This document shows positions 34,759-46,644 of a DNA stretch of 64,000 nucleotides, in pieces. The translations under genes were made by a program, and so were the position numbers. Position 1 is the first letter of the stretch; every line of letters begins with the position of its first letter. Origin of the DNA: Bradyrhizobium sp. NDS-1. GTDB lineage: Bacteria; Pseudomonadota; Alphaproteobacteria; Rhizobiales; Xanthobacteraceae. Under the pieces are notes generated by a model that worked only from the letters and a program-made list of their open reading frames with translations, was not told the origin of the DNA and searched no databases. The stretch spans positions 3,767,501 to 3,831,500 of the forward strand of contig NZ_CP136628.1 in assembly GCF_032918005.1 (NCBI RefSeq), in the 5' to 3' direction.

Positions 34759-36258
34759 ATGGAAGTTCTGACCAACGCCGAAATGCAGCGCGCGGACCAG
34801 CTCGCCATCGCGGCCGGCACGCCCGGTTTCAAGCTGATGCTCAGCGCGGGCCAGGCGGTCGCTGATGCTGCCCAGGCGCTGGTGGAGGAGGGGCCGATCC
34901 TGATCGTGGCCGGGCCCGGCAACAATGGCGGTGATGGCTTTGTCGCCGCCGCCGAGCTCGCCGCCCAGGGCCGCGAGGTCTCGGTGATCGCGGCGTGCGA
35001 ACGCGAGCAGCTACAGGGCGATGCGGCCTCCGCCGCGCGCGGCTGGAAGCATCCGCTGCTTCCGTTCAACCTGCAGGCGATCGGACGGCCCGCGCTGATC
35101 ATCGACGCGCTGTTCGGCGCCGGCCTCAGCCGTCCCGTCGACGGCGAGGCGCGCGCGATGATCGAGGCGATCAACGCCAACGGCGCCCCGGTGCTCGCGG
35201 TCGACCTGCCGAGCGGCATCAACGGCACCAGCGCGGCGGTGATGGGCGCGGCGGTGAATGCCACCGAGACCGTCACCTTCTTTCGCAAGAAGCCGGCGCA
35301 TCTGCTGCTGCCGGGCCGGATGCATTGCGGCCGCGTGCGCGTCGCCGACATCGGCATCGACGCGCAGGTGCTGGACGAGATCGCGCCGCAGACTTTCGAG
35401 AACGATCCGGATTTCTGGGGTGGCGCTTTTCCGGTGCCGCGCATGGACGGCCACAAATACGCGCGGGGTCACGTGCTGGCGGTCTCGGGCGATGCGACGG
35501 CGACCGGCGCGGCGAGGCTGGCAGCGCGCGGCGCGCTGCGGGCAGGGGCGGGCCTGGTGACGCTGGCGAGCCCGCGCGATGCGCTCGCGATCAACGCGGC
35601 CGCGCTCACGGCCGTCATGGTTCGTCCCGTCGACACGGCGATCGAGTTCGGCGAGCTGCTCGGCGACAAGCGCTACGGCACCTGCATCATCGGTCCCGGC
35701 GCAGGCATCGGTGAGCGCACCTGCGATCTCGTCCACACCGCGTTGAGCGCGCAGCGTCATCTGGTGCTCGATGCCGATGCGCTGACGAGCTTTGCCGCAA
35801 CCCCCGAGCGCCTGTTCGAATCGATCAAGTCCTCAGGTGACAATGCGGTGGTGCTGACGCCGCACGAAGGCGAGTTTCCACGCCTGTTCTCCGACCTCAG
35901 CAACAAGCATCCGGGCCGCTCCAAGTTGGAGCGCGTGCGCGCCGCCGCCGAGCGCTGCGGCGCCGTCGTGCTGCTGAAGGGGCCCGACACCACCATCGCC
36001 GCTCCCGACGGCCGCGCCACCATCGCCGCCAACGCGCCGCCCTGGCTCGCTACCGCCGGCGCAGGCGACGTCCTCTCCGGCATCATCGCAGGACTGCTGG
36101 CGCAGGGCGTGCCGGCGTTCGAAGCCGCCACCATTGGCGTCTGGATGCATGGCGAGGCGGCAAGCGAGGCGGGACCGGGCCTGATCGCGGAAGACCTCAC
36201 CGAGACGCTGCCGGCCGTGCACCGGCGGATCTATTCTGCGCTGGGGGTAGAGTATTAG
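34759..36258 (+). CDS. nnr: Bifunctional NAD(P)H-hydrate epimerase and ADP-dependent dehydratase
   Basis: 499 residues, the full-length fusion found in most bacteria. The N-terminal YjeF_N domain (about 1-215) has GPGNNGGDGFVAAAELA and the conserved ALFGAGLSRPVDGEA. The C-terminal ribokinase-like domain (about 230-495) shows VLTPHEGEFPRLFSDL, LKGPDTTIAAPDGR and the ATP-binding TAGAGDVLSGIIAGLLAQG. It repairs hydrated NADH and NADPH. The following GNAT gene starts inside its stop codon. The promoter region is shared with the divergent glnB. Confidence 0.96.
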   Translation: MEVLTNAEMQRADQLAIAAGTPGFKLMLSAGQAVADAAQALVEEGPILIVAGPGNNGGDGFVAAAELAAQGREVSVIAACEREQLQGDAASAARGWKHPLLPFNLQAIGRPALIIDALFGAGLSRPVDGEARAMIEAINANGAPVLAVDLPSGINGTSAAVMGAAVNATETVTFFRKKPAHLLLPGRMHCGRVRVADIGIDAQVLDEIAPQTFENDPDFWGGAFPVPRMDGHKYARGHVLAVSGDATATGAARLAARGALRAGAGLVTLASPRDALAINAAALTAVMVRPVDTAIEFGELLGDKRYGTCIIGPGAGIGERTCDLVHTALSAQRHLVLDADALTSFAATPERLFESIKSSGDNAVVLTPHEGEFPRLFSDLSNKHPGRSKLERVRAAAERCGAVVLLKGPDTTIAAPDGRATIAANAPPWLATAGAGDVLSGIIAGLLAQGVPAFEAATIGVWMHGEAASEAGPGLIAEDLTETLPAVHRRIYSALGVEY

Positions 36259-36707
36259 TGCTTAGACAGCTCGCGCTCGTGAATATGGGCGCAGCTGCGC
36301 GGGTGCATCGGATCGCGTTCGACCGGGCGATGCCGTGGCTCGCCGGGCTGCGCACGCCGGACGAGGATCGCTGGTTCTATCGCGAGCGTGTCTTTCCGAC
36401 GTGCCGGGTGTGGGGATGCTTCGACGATGGCGAACTGAGCGGGATCATCGCGTTCCGCGAGGGCTGCGTCGAGCAGCTCTACGTGCTTCCGACCGCCCAA
36501 GGCCGGGGCGTCGGCACCGAGCTCCTCTACGTCGCCAAGGGCGTCTGCGAGCGGTTGGAGCTCTGGACCTTTCAGCGCAACGCAACGGCGCGACGCTTCT
36601 ACGAGGCGCGCGGGTTCGAACTGGTCGAGCAGACGGACGGGGCGCGGAACGAGGAGCGGGAGCCGGACGTCCGCTACCGCTGGACGCGTGCGCCAGTTGA
36701 TCTTTGA
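36258..36707 (+). CDS. GNAT-family N-acetyltransferase
   Basis: 149 residues from GTG 36258, which overlaps the last base of the nnr stop. The GNAT core shows DGELSGIIAFREGCVEQLYV then the acetyl-CoA loop PTAQGRGVGTELLYVAK (about 78-94), and a final motif NATARRFYEARGFELVEQTD. The substrate cannot be told from sequence. Overlap with nnr suggests co-transcription. It has a C-terminal QTDG-NEEREPDVRY segment typical of this subgroup. Confidence 0.9.
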   Translation: MLRQLALVNMGAAARVHRIAFDRAMPWLAGLRTPDEDRWFYRERVFPTCRVWGCFDDGELSGIIAFREGCVEQLYVLPTAQGRGVGTELLYVAKGVCERLELWTFQRNATARRFYEARGFELVEQTDGARNEEREPDVRYRWTRAPVDL

Positions 36708-36712
36708 TGGAT

Positions 36713-36730
36713 TGTAGTCTAAAAACTACA
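36713..36730. promoter_or_regulatory. Toxin-antitoxin operator palindrome
   Basis: TGTAGT-CTAAAA-ACTACA is a perfect 6+6 bp inverted repeat ending one base before the toxin's GTG start. Position and symmetry fit autorepression by the antitoxin-toxin complex. The arrangement leaves little or no leader. Confidence 0.65.
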
Positions 36731-36731
36731 T

Positions 36732-37028
36732 GTGGTTGAGCTCAAGCAGACTGAAACGTTTCGGAAGTGGCGATCGCGGCTCCGAGACGAGCGCGCCAAG
36801 GCCCTGATCGCCTCGCGACTGGATCGGTTAGCTCAAGGACATGCCGGTGATGTTGAGTCGGTGGGCGACGGAGTAAGCGAGCTGCGTATTCATCACGGCC
36901 CCGGCTATCGCATCTATTTCGAGAAGCGGGGCAGCCTCATCATCGTTTTGCTCTGCGGTGGCGACAAGAGCACGCAGGCGAAAGACATCAAGGCGGCCAA
37001 GCGCCTGGCCGAGACGTGGAGCGAGTAA
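36732..37028 (+). CDS. HigB/RelE-type toxin (addiction module killer protein)
   Basis: 98 residues from GTG 36732. It belongs to the phage-derived Gp49/HigB branch of the RelE/ParE superfamily: ETFRKWRSRLRDERAKALIA, RLDRLAQGHAGDVESVGDGV, and the core ELRIHHGPGYRIYFEKRG followed by IIVLLCGGDKSTQAKDIKAA. These toxins cleave ribosome-bound mRNA. The basic and aromatic residues of the active site (Arg, Tyr, Lys) are present. The antitoxin gene follows one base after the stop, toxin first, which is the HigBA order. Confidence 0.92.
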   Translation: MVELKQTETFRKWRSRLRDERAKALIASRLDRLAQGHAGDVESVGDGVSELRIHHGPGYRIYFEKRGSLIIVLLCGGDKSTQAKDIKAAKRLAETWSE

Positions 37029-37029
37029 G

Positions 37030-37317
37030 ATGGGCGAGAAGCTGACGACCTATGATCCAGCCGAGGACCTTCAGTCCGACGAGGCCATCGCCATCTTCAT
37101 GGAGGAGGCATTCAAGACCGAGGATGCTGCCTATATCGCGCATGCGCTTGGTGTGGTCGCTCGCGCCAAAGGGATGACGCAGATCGCCAAAGACACGGGC
37201 CTGTCGCGTGAGCAACTCTATCGTTCGTTCAGCACCAACGGTAACCCGACGCTCAAGACGACGATCGCGGTGATGAAGGCTCTTGGAATTGAACTCACCG
37301 CCAAGCCGCACGCTTAA
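37030..37317 (+). CDS. HigA-type antitoxin with helix-turn-helix
   Basis: 95 residues from ATG 37030. It is a probable addiction module antidote protein: LTTYDPAEDLQSDEAIAIFM at the start, then FKTEDAAYIAHALGVVARA and the helix-turn-helix MTQIAKDTGLSREQLYRSFS (about 58-77). The end NPTLKTTIAVMKALGIELTA is typical. It should bind the operator at 36713 and the toxin. Spacing to the toxin gene is one base, so the pair is translationally coupled. Confidence 0.92.
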   Translation: MGEKLTTYDPAEDLQSDEAIAIFMEEAFKTEDAAYIAHALGVVARAKGMTQIAKDTGLSREQLYRSFSTNGNPTLKTTIAVMKALGIELTAKPHA

Positions 37318-37326
37318 CCGCGCGCC

Positions 37327-38643
37327 TCACTCCACCGCGTACCAGCGCACCAGCCGTGGCGCGGCCCAGTCGGTTGCGACGGATTCGATCAGCCATCGTC
37401 CGGGAGAGGTCGGCGCGAACGCGATGCGCTGGGTCTGGCCGGGCTCGATCGCGAGCGTGTCGAGCCAGTAGGGCTTCCAGCCGTCGTCGAGCCTGTCGAG
37501 CAGGCGGAAGGGCGGGCCGTGCAGGTGGAAGACGGTGGTTGCGGGGGCAGGGTTCTTCAGGGCCAGCACGAGGGTGCGGCCGGGCCTGCCGCGGAAGGCT
37601 GGCGTCGAGGCGGTGGAGAAGGCCGCAGGCCGGGTCCAGCCGGCGTCGGTTGCGCCAAGCGCGACATCGAACCGCAGGGCGCCTTTCAGGTCGAGTTTTT
37701 CGGGCAGGTCGTTCGGCGGGAGCGACTGTGCAGGCGGGGGCGGCGCGCGCCGTTCCAGTGTGCCTGATATCATGAGACGGCCGACCTGGCGCGCCTCCTT
37801 GCCGTCATGCAGCAGCAATGCGGCCGATGTGGCCGCATCCACGAAGGCGTCGGCGCGTGCGCCCGGTGCCAGCACCAGGGCGCCGTTTCGGGCTGAGAAC
37901 GGCTCGGCGGGCTGCCCGTCCAAGGCCATCACGCGGACGTCGTGGCTCTCCAATTTGATTGCGAGGACAGTACGTTGCGAGCCGTTGATAAAGCGCAGCC
38001 GCAGCCGCTGATGGCTTGGGGCTGAGAGTTCGAATGAAGTCTGTCCGTTGATCGTGTAGAGCGTCGCCGCGTCGTTCGGGGCCTGGCCCGGTGGGACCGC
38101 GGTGCCATCCGGCCGCAGGCGCCATTCCTCGATCAGCAGAACCTCGTCGCGGTCGACGGCAACCGGGCTGGCCTCGGCCGCGATGATCGGACGCGGGCGC
38201 GTCGGCTGCTTCAGGTCGTCCTCGAACAGGCGGAAGTCGGCCAGCAAGGTTCCGGCATTGGGAATTGAAATGATTGATGTTTCAACCGCATTTGGCGGCG
38301 CAGGGGCGCGGCCCCGGAGCGGGTCGGCCGGGGCTCCCCCGCTGAGGCCGTACCAGACTGGCGCAAGCGGCACAGGCAGGTCGTTCCGAAACACCACTTC
38401 GCAACGGTCGCCACGCCTCAGACGGACGTCCCTGAGATGGTTTGCGGCGGCGAGCTCCCAGATGGGGGTCGGCGGCTGCCCCGGCCTCAGAGCCAGCGTT
38501 GACGGCCTTGCCTGAAGCGCGAGCTGGGCGGTCACGAGCGGCCCTGCGCCACCCGCCAACAGCCCGGCGGCCGAGGCGCCAAGTCCTGCCGAAAGTCCGG
38601 CCAAAAGATCGCGTCGGGTCGGGTCGAAGATCCCAGGTTTCAT
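37327..38643 (-). CDS. Multicopper-oxidase-fold protein lacking copper ligands (SufI/FtsP-like)
   Basis: 438 residues from ATG 38643. A Tat signal (TRRDLLAGLSAGLGASAAG) directs it to the periplasm. Three cupredoxin domains are recognisable, but the four copper motifs are degraded: HWHG reads VWYG (APVWYGLSGG), the second motif region AGTLLADFRLFEDDL has no histidines, the third keeps only HLHG (TVFHLHGPPFRLL), and the HCHxxxH motif is WLIESVATDW. An oxidase reaction is therefore unlikely. This resembles FtsP/SufI, a cell-division-linked protein that lost its copper. It is convergent with the toxin-antitoxin pair. Confidence 0.82.
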   Translation of the reverse strand: MKPGIFDPTRRDLLAGLSAGLGASAAGLLAGGAGPLVTAQLALQARPSTLALRPGQPPTPIWELAAANHLRDVRLRRGDRCEVVFRNDLPVPLAPVWYGLSGGAPADPLRGRAPAPPNAVETSIISIPNAGTLLADFRLFEDDLKQPTRPRPIIAAEASPVAVDRDEVLLIEEWRLRPDGTAVPPGQAPNDAATLYTINGQTSFELSAPSHQRLRLRFINGSQRTVLAIKLESHDVRVMALDGQPAEPFSARNGALVLAPGARADAFVDAATSAALLLHDGKEARQVGRLMISGTLERRAPPPPAQSLPPNDLPEKLDLKGALRFDVALGATDAGWTRPAAFSTASTPAFRGRPGRTLVLALKNPAPATTVFHLHGPPFRLLDRLDDGWKPYWLDTLAIEPGQTQRIAFAPTSPGRWLIESVATDWAAPRLVRWYAVE

Positions 38644-38722
38644 CGGCCGATCCGGACCACGGCGCGCTGGATAAGTCCAGCCGTCGTGCCTACGTAAAGC
38701 CTGCCTCCATCGGGCCATTTTT

Positions 38723-38753
38723 TTGCTGCGAACAGTCAGGCACATGCTATAAG
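38723..38753 (+). promoter_or_regulatory. Candidate promoter of tRNA-Leu
   Basis: A good -10 element TATAAG (38748-38753) lies 45 bases before the tRNA, with TTGCTG (38723-38728) upstream at a rather long 19-base spacing. Confidence 0.4.
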
Positions 38754-38797
38754 CCCGGCCGCCCGCGGCATCGCGGCCGGTCTTGATGCAACTTCAC

Positions 38798-38882
38798 GCG
38801 GGCGTGGCGGAACTGGTAGACGCGCTGGATTTAGGTTCCAGTGACGAAAGTTGTGGGGGTTCGAGTCCCTCCGCCCGCACCA
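38798..38882 (+). tRNA. tRNA-Leu (TAG anticodon)
   Basis: 85 bases with acceptor stem GCGGGCG/CGCCCGC, D arm GCGGAACTGGTAGACGC, anticodon stem CTGGA/TCCAG with TAG at 38832-38834, a long variable arm (class II tRNA), and the T arm GGGGGTTCGAGTCCCTC. The CCA end is encoded. Confidence 0.97.
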
Positions 38883-39054
38883 AGCGCTTATCGCGTTTGC
38901 ACGGATTACGAGACCTGCTTTCGTGCGGATGTTCGTCCGCCGGGAGCCGGTCCAATGAAGCACCGGCGTTGAGGCGCTTGCCTCGCGCCGGATCGATTGA
39001 TGACAGCGTCCCGACGCATGCGCGCCGGGGCCGAAGAGAAGAAGATTGGACGCC

Positions 39055-40416
39055 ATGCAGGTCACAGAGACCCTCTCGGAAGGTTTGAAGCACGAGTTCA
39101 AGATCAGCGTTCCCGCGTCTGATCTCGACGCCAAGGCCGGTGCCAAGCTCGTTGACCTCAAGGACAAGGTCCGCATCAACGGCTTCCGTCCCGGCAAGGT
39201 CCCGGTCGCTCACCTGAAGAAGGTCTACGGCCGTTCGGTGATGGCCGAGACCATCGACCAGACCATCCGCGACACCAACACGCAGCTGTTCTCCGAGCGC
39301 GGCTTCCGCCTTGCGACCGAGCCGAAGATCACCATGCCGAGCGAGCAGGCCGAGGTCGAGGAGCTGCTGAGCGGCAAGACCGATCTGACCTACACGGTCG
39401 CGATCGAGGTGGTGCCTTCGATTGCGCTCGCCGACTTCAAGACCTTCGAGGTCGAGAGGCCCGTCGCCGACGTCACCGACGCCGACGTCGACGAGGCGAT
39501 CAAGCGCATCGCCGATACCAACCGCAGCTTTGCCGACAAGGGCGAGGGCGCCAAGGCCGCCTCGGGTGATCGCGTCACCATCAACTTCAAGGGCAGCATC
39601 AACGGCGAAGCCTTCGAGGGCGGCACCGGCGAGGGCATCCAAGTCGCCATCGGCTCCAACACCTTCATTCCCGGCTTCGAGGAGCAGCTGATCGGCATCG
39701 GCGCGAATGAGACGCGCACGCTGAAAGTGTCGTTCCCGAAGAACTACATGAACGAGAAGCTCGCCGGCCAGCCGGCCGAGTTCGAGACCACCGCGACGCT
39801 GATCGAGGCGCCGCAGGACCTCGCGATCGACGACGAGTTCGCCAAGTCGCTCGGCCTCGAATCGCTGGAGAAGCTGAAGGAAGCCGCGCGCGAGCGTCTG
39901 GTTGCCGAGTTCGCCGGCGCGACGCGCCAGCGCGTCAAGCGCGCGCTGCTCGACCGCCTCGACGAAGCGCACCGCTTCGAGGCGCCCCCCTCGCTGGTCG
40001 ACGAGGAGTTCAATCTGATGTGGAACTCGGTCAAGGCCGAGATGGATTCCGCCGGTAAGACCTTTGCCGACGAGGACACCACCGAGGATGCTGCCAAGGA
40101 AGAGTATCGCAAGATCGCCGACCGCCGTGTGCGGCTCGGCCTCGTGCTCTCCGAGATCGGCGAGAAGAACAAGATCTCCGTGACCGACGACGAGGTCGGC
40201 CGCGCCGTGATCGAGCGCGCGCGCTCCATGCCCGGCCGCGAGAAGGAAGTCTGGGACTATTACCGCAGCAACGCCCAGGCGTTGGCCCAGCTTCGCGCAC
40301 CGATCTATGAGGACAAGGTCGTCGACTTCATCCTCGAACTCGCCAACGTGACCGAGAAGAAGGTCACGCGCGAGGATCTCTACAAGGACGACGAGGCTGA
40401 AAAGACCGCCGCCTGA
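39055..40416 (+). CDS. tig: Trigger factor
   Basis: 453 residues from ATG 39055. The N-terminal ribosome-binding domain has the signature [19 protein letters not shown] (about residue 40-60), the FKBP-type prolyl isomerase domain shows [20 protein letters not shown] and [20 protein letters not shown] (about 160-245), and a helical C-terminal domain follows. It binds nascent chains at the ribosome exit. Its order with clpP, clpX and lon is the conserved protein quality-control block. The terminator at 40453 separates it from clpP. Confidence 0.97.
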   Translation: MQVTETLSEGLKHEFKISVPASDLDAKAGAKLVDLKDKVRINGFRPGKVPVAHLKKVYGRSVMAETIDQTIRDTNTQLFSERGFRLATEPKITMPSEQAEVEELLSGKTDLTYTVAIEVVPSIALADFKTFEVERPVADVTDADVDEAIKRIADTNRSFADKGEGAKAASGDRVTINFKGSINGEAFEGGTGEGIQVAIGSNTFIPGFEEQLIGIGANETRTLKVSFPKNYMNEKLAGQPAEFETTATLIEAPQDLAIDDEFAKSLGLESLEKLKEAARERLVAEFAGATRQRVKRALLDRLDEAHRFEAPPSLVDEEFNLMWNSVKAEMDSAGKTFADEDTTEDAAKEEYRKIADRRVRLGLVLSEIGEKNKISVTDDEVGRAVIERARSMPGREKEVWDYYRSNAQALAQLRAPIYEDKVVDFILELANVTEKKVTREDLYKDDEAEKTAA

Positions 40417-40452
40417 AGGGTTTGAGATAGTCTCCTATTAAGGATGATCGGC

Positions 40453-40492
40453 AAAGAGGCCCAGCTAGCCAGATGGCCGGCTGGGCCTCTTT
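40453..40492 (+). terminator. Rho-independent terminator after tig
   Basis: AAAGAGGCCCAGC (40453-40465) pairs with GCTGGGCCTCTTT (40480-40492), a 13-bp stem with an inner GCC/GGC step. A weak T run follows. Confidence 0.85.
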
Positions 40493-40520
40493 GTGCGAAT
40501 CAGCTTCAACTGCCCGACGG

Positions 40521-40533
40521 ATTAAGCCTTAAT
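40521..40533. repeat. Perfect palindrome upstream of clpP
   Basis: ATTAAG-C-CTTAAT, 13 bases, 163 bases before clpP. It could be a regulator site; half sites TTAA recall CtrA boxes but the spacing is wrong. Confidence 0.3.
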
Positions 40534-40543
40534 GCGCTCCGCA

Positions 40544-40572
40544 CTTGTCAGGAGCGAATTGGGCTATATCTG
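40544..40572 (+). promoter_or_regulatory. Candidate heat-shock-like promoter of clpP
   Basis: CTTGTC at 40544-40549 and CTATATCTG at 40564-40572 resemble alphaproteobacterial RpoH promoters (CTTG with a CYTATNT -10) at a slightly short spacing. The distance to clpP (124 bases) allows a leader. Assignment is uncertain. Confidence 0.35.
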
Positions 40573-40695
40573 TCGGTAGCCTTTCTGCTTCTTACCCAAG
40601 TTCCTGCATCACAGGACGTCCATCCGCCCCGGCAAATCCAGCCAGACTGGCAAGCCTGCCCGGCGGTGTCCGTCTCCGAAAACCCTAGGTGACTC

Positions 40696-41331
40696 ATGCG
40701 CGATCCGGTTGAAACCTACATGAACCTCGTGCCCATGGTGGTCGAGCAGACCAACCGTGGCGAGCGCGCCTACGACATCTTCTCGCGCCTGCTGAAGGAG
40801 CGCATCATCTTTCTGACCGGGCCGGTCGAGGACGGCATGTCGACGCTGGTCGTCGCTCAGCTCCTGTTCCTCGAAGCGGAAAATCCGAAGAAGGAAATCT
40901 CGATGTACATCAACTCGCCGGGCGGCGTGGTGACGTCGGGTCTTGCCATCTACGACACCATGCAGTTCATCCGCCCGCCGGTCTCGACGCTGTGCACGGG
41001 GCAGGCCGCCTCGATGGGCTCGCTGCTGCTCTGCGCCGGCGAGAAGGACATGCGCTTCTCGCTGCCGAACGCGCGCATCATGGTGCATCAGCCTTCCGGT
41101 GGCTTCCAGGGCCAGGCCACCGACATCATGCTGCACGCCCAGGAAATCCTGAACCTGAAGAAGCGGCTCAACGAAATCTACGTGAAGCACACCGGCCAGA
41201 CCTACAAGTCGATCGAGGACGCGTTGGAACGCGACAAGTTCCTGACCGCGAACGACGCCAAGGAGTTCGGCCTGGTCGACAGGGTCATCGACAAGCGCGC
41301 TGAGGAAGCGGCAGGAACGAAGACCCCGTAG
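40696..41331 (+). CDS. clpP: ATP-dependent Clp protease proteolytic subunit
   Basis: 211 residues, the usual ClpP length. The catalytic serine is in [18 protein letters not shown] (near residue 106), the histidine in [18 protein letters not shown] (near 131) and the aspartate in FGLVDRVID (near 180). [20 protein letters not shown] is the glycine-rich substrate-binding strand. ClpP tetradecamers degrade proteins unfolded by ClpX or ClpA. No propeptide beyond the short N-terminus is evident. clpX follows after 457 bases, so it has its own promoter. Confidence 0.98.
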   Translation: MRDPVETYMNLVPMVVEQTNRGERAYDIFSRLLKERIIFLTGPVEDGMSTLVVAQLLFLEAENPKKEISMYINSPGGVVTSGLAIYDTMQFIRPPVSTLCTGQAASMGSLLLCAGEKDMRFSLPNARIMVHQPSGGFQGQATDIMLHAQEILNLKKRLNEIYVKHTGQTYKSIEDALERDKFLTANDAKEFGLVDRVIDKRAEEAAGTKTP

Positions 41332-41788
41332 CACCACTGGAACGCGACGCGATCCCTCGGCAGCCGCTTGGGATCGTCTCGCACCATCAGGGTTGCGTTC
41401 ACGCTATGGACGCGTGTGCGCGTTGCAAAACGCGGTTTTGCGCCCTGCGGCAGGCAGAAAGTTCCGCTTTCGTGCTTGTTTTTCGTGGCAATCCAGCAAC
41501 GTCGGGGTGATTTCGATCACTTCGCCCGTGCCAAGACCGGAAATCACGGTATTGTCACGGGTAGCCGACGACCCCCGATTAGCGAATTCTTGATAGTCGG
41601 GTGACAGCATGGTTGGCTACGATTGATCGGCTATGATCGCGGAGAATCGAGCGGCCGTGATTCGCACGGTGTGTAACGCGTAGGGTCTTTTTTGGTACGG
41701 AATTTGCTCTACTTAAGCTTCATGCCGGCCTTCGTGTCGGAATGGAGCGATCGAGCGGAACGGGATCGAACCGCGGACGGAGACATGA
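41332..41788. other. clpP-clpX intergenic region
   Basis: 457 bases with no gene. A hairpin GCAAAAC-GCG-GTTTTGC lies at 41425-41441, without a T run. Imperfect repeats of GGCTAYGATYG occur around 41612-41640. A GGAG ribosome binding site precedes clpX. No firm promoter found. Confidence 0.5.
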
Positions 41789-43060
<1,272 letters not shown>

Positions 43061-43380
43061 TCTGGCGGCCGGAACGCTGCAATTGTATCCCCAAGTCGGG
43101 CTGCGGAAGTGTATCTCCGCAGCCGGTGTTGCGTCGCTTACCGCGTTGCGTAAGCGCCTGATGGCGCGTGTTTTTCGATGACTTGACACCCCCCGGGTCG
43201 ATAGCCACCTAATGTCGGCGGCGAGCGAAAATTCTCTTCCAGATTCGCCTCAGTTCCGATCCGGCGAGCCGGTCCAACTCGTAGAGGACCGACCGGCCTT
43301 GCGGATCAATTCGGCACCTTGTGGCGGTTGCGCATGATCAGCGGGCTGCGTGCGAGGGGGTAAAGCAAAAGGAAAAGGCC
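43061..43380. other. clpX-lon intergenic region with hairpins and promoter candidate
   Basis: Holds two hairpins: GGCTGCGGA/TCCGCAGCC (43099-43124, 8-base loop) and CGCTTAC/GTAAGCG (43135-43156). Neither has a T run, but the first may end part of the clpX transcripts. A promoter candidate at 43182-43213 is listed separately. No gene seen. Confidence 0.5.
43182..43213 (+). promoter_or_regulatory. Candidate promoter of lon, heat-shock-like
   Basis: CTTGACACC at 43182-43190, and CCACCTAAT (43205-43213) after a 17-base gap from CTTGAC. The two blocks resemble an RpoH promoter, about 170 bases upstream of the lon start. TTGACA could also be a -35 for the housekeeping factor. Uncertain. Confidence 0.35.
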
Positions 43381-45804
<2,424 letters not shown>

Positions 45805-45826
45805 GATCGCAGTTCGGAATGATGAT

Positions 45827-45855
45827 AAAACGGCGCCTTCGGGCGCCGTTTTTTT
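45827..45855 (+). terminator. Rho-independent terminator of lon
   Basis: AAAACGGCGCC and GGCGCCGTTTT pair around the stable loop TTCG and continue into seven Ts, 22 bases after the lon stop. Confidence 0.95.
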
Positions 45856-45878
45856 ATGGGGGCAGGGAGACGAGGGCG

Positions 45879-46283
45879 ATGCAAGTCGACGGGCGATGCC
45901 ATTGCGGGACAATCACCTTCGAGGCCGAGGTCGATCCGGAGGCGGTTTCGGTCTGCCACTGCACCGACTGCCAGGCGCTGACCGGCTCGCCGTTCCGGGT
46001 GACGGCCGTCTGCACCAGGGACGACGTCCGCCTGACCGGCGGCACGCCAAGAATCTACGGCAAACGCGGTGACAACGGCCGGATGCGCTTCCAGCACTTC
46101 TGCGCGGACTGCGGTTCCCCGCTGTTCACCAGCGGCGAGGGCGATCAGGCGGACGATTGGGGGATCCGCTGGGGCTCGATCCGCCAGCGTGACAAGCTGC
46201 GGCCGGTGAGGCAGATCTGGTGCCAGTCCGCAGCAGTGTGGATCGATGCCGTGCCGCTGCTGCCAGGAAGGCCAGGGGATTGA
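45879..46283 (+). CDS. GFA (glutathione-dependent formaldehyde-activating)-family protein
   Basis: 134 residues from ATG 45879. Zinc-binding cysteines appear in three groups characteristic of the family: GRCHCGTITFEAEVDP, VCHCTDCQALTGSPFR and HFCADCGSPLFTSGEG. The fold is the Mss4-like zinc-ribbon type. Despite the name, most members have no proven formaldehyde role. The gene follows lon directly, separated by its terminator. It has a GAGGG purine tract just upstream. Confidence 0.9.
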   Translation: MQVDGRCHCGTITFEAEVDPEAVSVCHCTDCQALTGSPFRVTAVCTRDDVRLTGGTPRIYGKRGDNGRMRFQHFCADCGSPLFTSGEGDQADDWGIRWGSIRQRDKLRPVRQIWCQSAAVWIDAVPLLPGRPGD

Positions 46284-46350
46284 GGTGGGCTTGTCGAGCC
46301 AGGCTCGCGGCGGCAGCAGCCCGCCTACGCCCGTTGGGCTTCGGCGCGGC

Positions 46351-46426
46351 AGCCTTCGCTTGCTTCGCGCTCATGACCTTGCGGTGCTGGCTTGCCGAGC
46401 CGCAGTTCGCGAAGCGAGCGAAGGCT
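46351..46426. repeat. Long imperfect inverted repeat next to tRNA-Val
   Basis: AGCCTTCGCTTGCTTCGC (46351-46368) and GCGAAGCGAGCGAAGGCT (46409-46426) are inverted copies at 17 of 18 positions. The right arm reaches the CCA end of the tRNA, so on the tRNA strand the hairpin begins immediately after the mature 3' end. It may be the tRNA terminator or a processing signal. Confidence 0.6.
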
Positions 46427-46502
46427 GGTGGGCGGTCACGGATTCGAACCGCGGACCCTCTCGGTGTAAACGAGATGCTCTAACCAGCTGAGCTAACCGC
46501 CC
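46426..46502 (-). tRNA. tRNA-Val (TAC anticodon)
   Basis: 77 bases on the minus strand with acceptor GGGCGGT/ACCGCCC, D arm AGCTCAGCTGGTTAGAGC, anticodon stem CTCG/CGAG with loop TTTACAC, T arm TCCGCGGTTCGAATCCGTGA, and an encoded CCA. Confidence 0.97.
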
Positions 46503-46511
46503 AAGTGCGCC

Positions 46512-46541
46512 TCTTTAGCGCCCCGGCGGGTGACGAAGCAA
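46512..46541 (-). promoter_or_regulatory. Promoter of tRNA-Val
   Basis: On the minus strand TTGCTT and TAAAGA are 18 bases apart and lie directly upstream of the tRNA 5' end. Confidence 0.5.
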
Positions 46542-46644
46542 GAGCCGAGCACGGGCGAACTGGCCCCAATCGGCGGCTTGGTCACAGTTCTCCCGCTGGC
46601 GGCGAACTGCCCTGCAGCAGGCCCGGTGCAGGGCAATTCCCTTG

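Noticed and set aside
38798..38900. Integration site at tRNA-Leu
   Set aside because: The 3' end of the tRNA is not repeated elsewhere in the window and no integrase gene is present; the neighbours are core genes.
40521..40533. CtrA box upstream of clpP
   Set aside because: ATTAAGCCTTAAT has TTAA half sites but not the TTAA-N7-TTAA spacing of CtrA sites.
41425..41441. Terminator after clpP (GCAAAAC-GCG-GTTTTGC hairpin)
   Set aside because: The hairpin lacks a following T run and lies about 90 bases after the stop; it may be a structural element but is not called a terminator.
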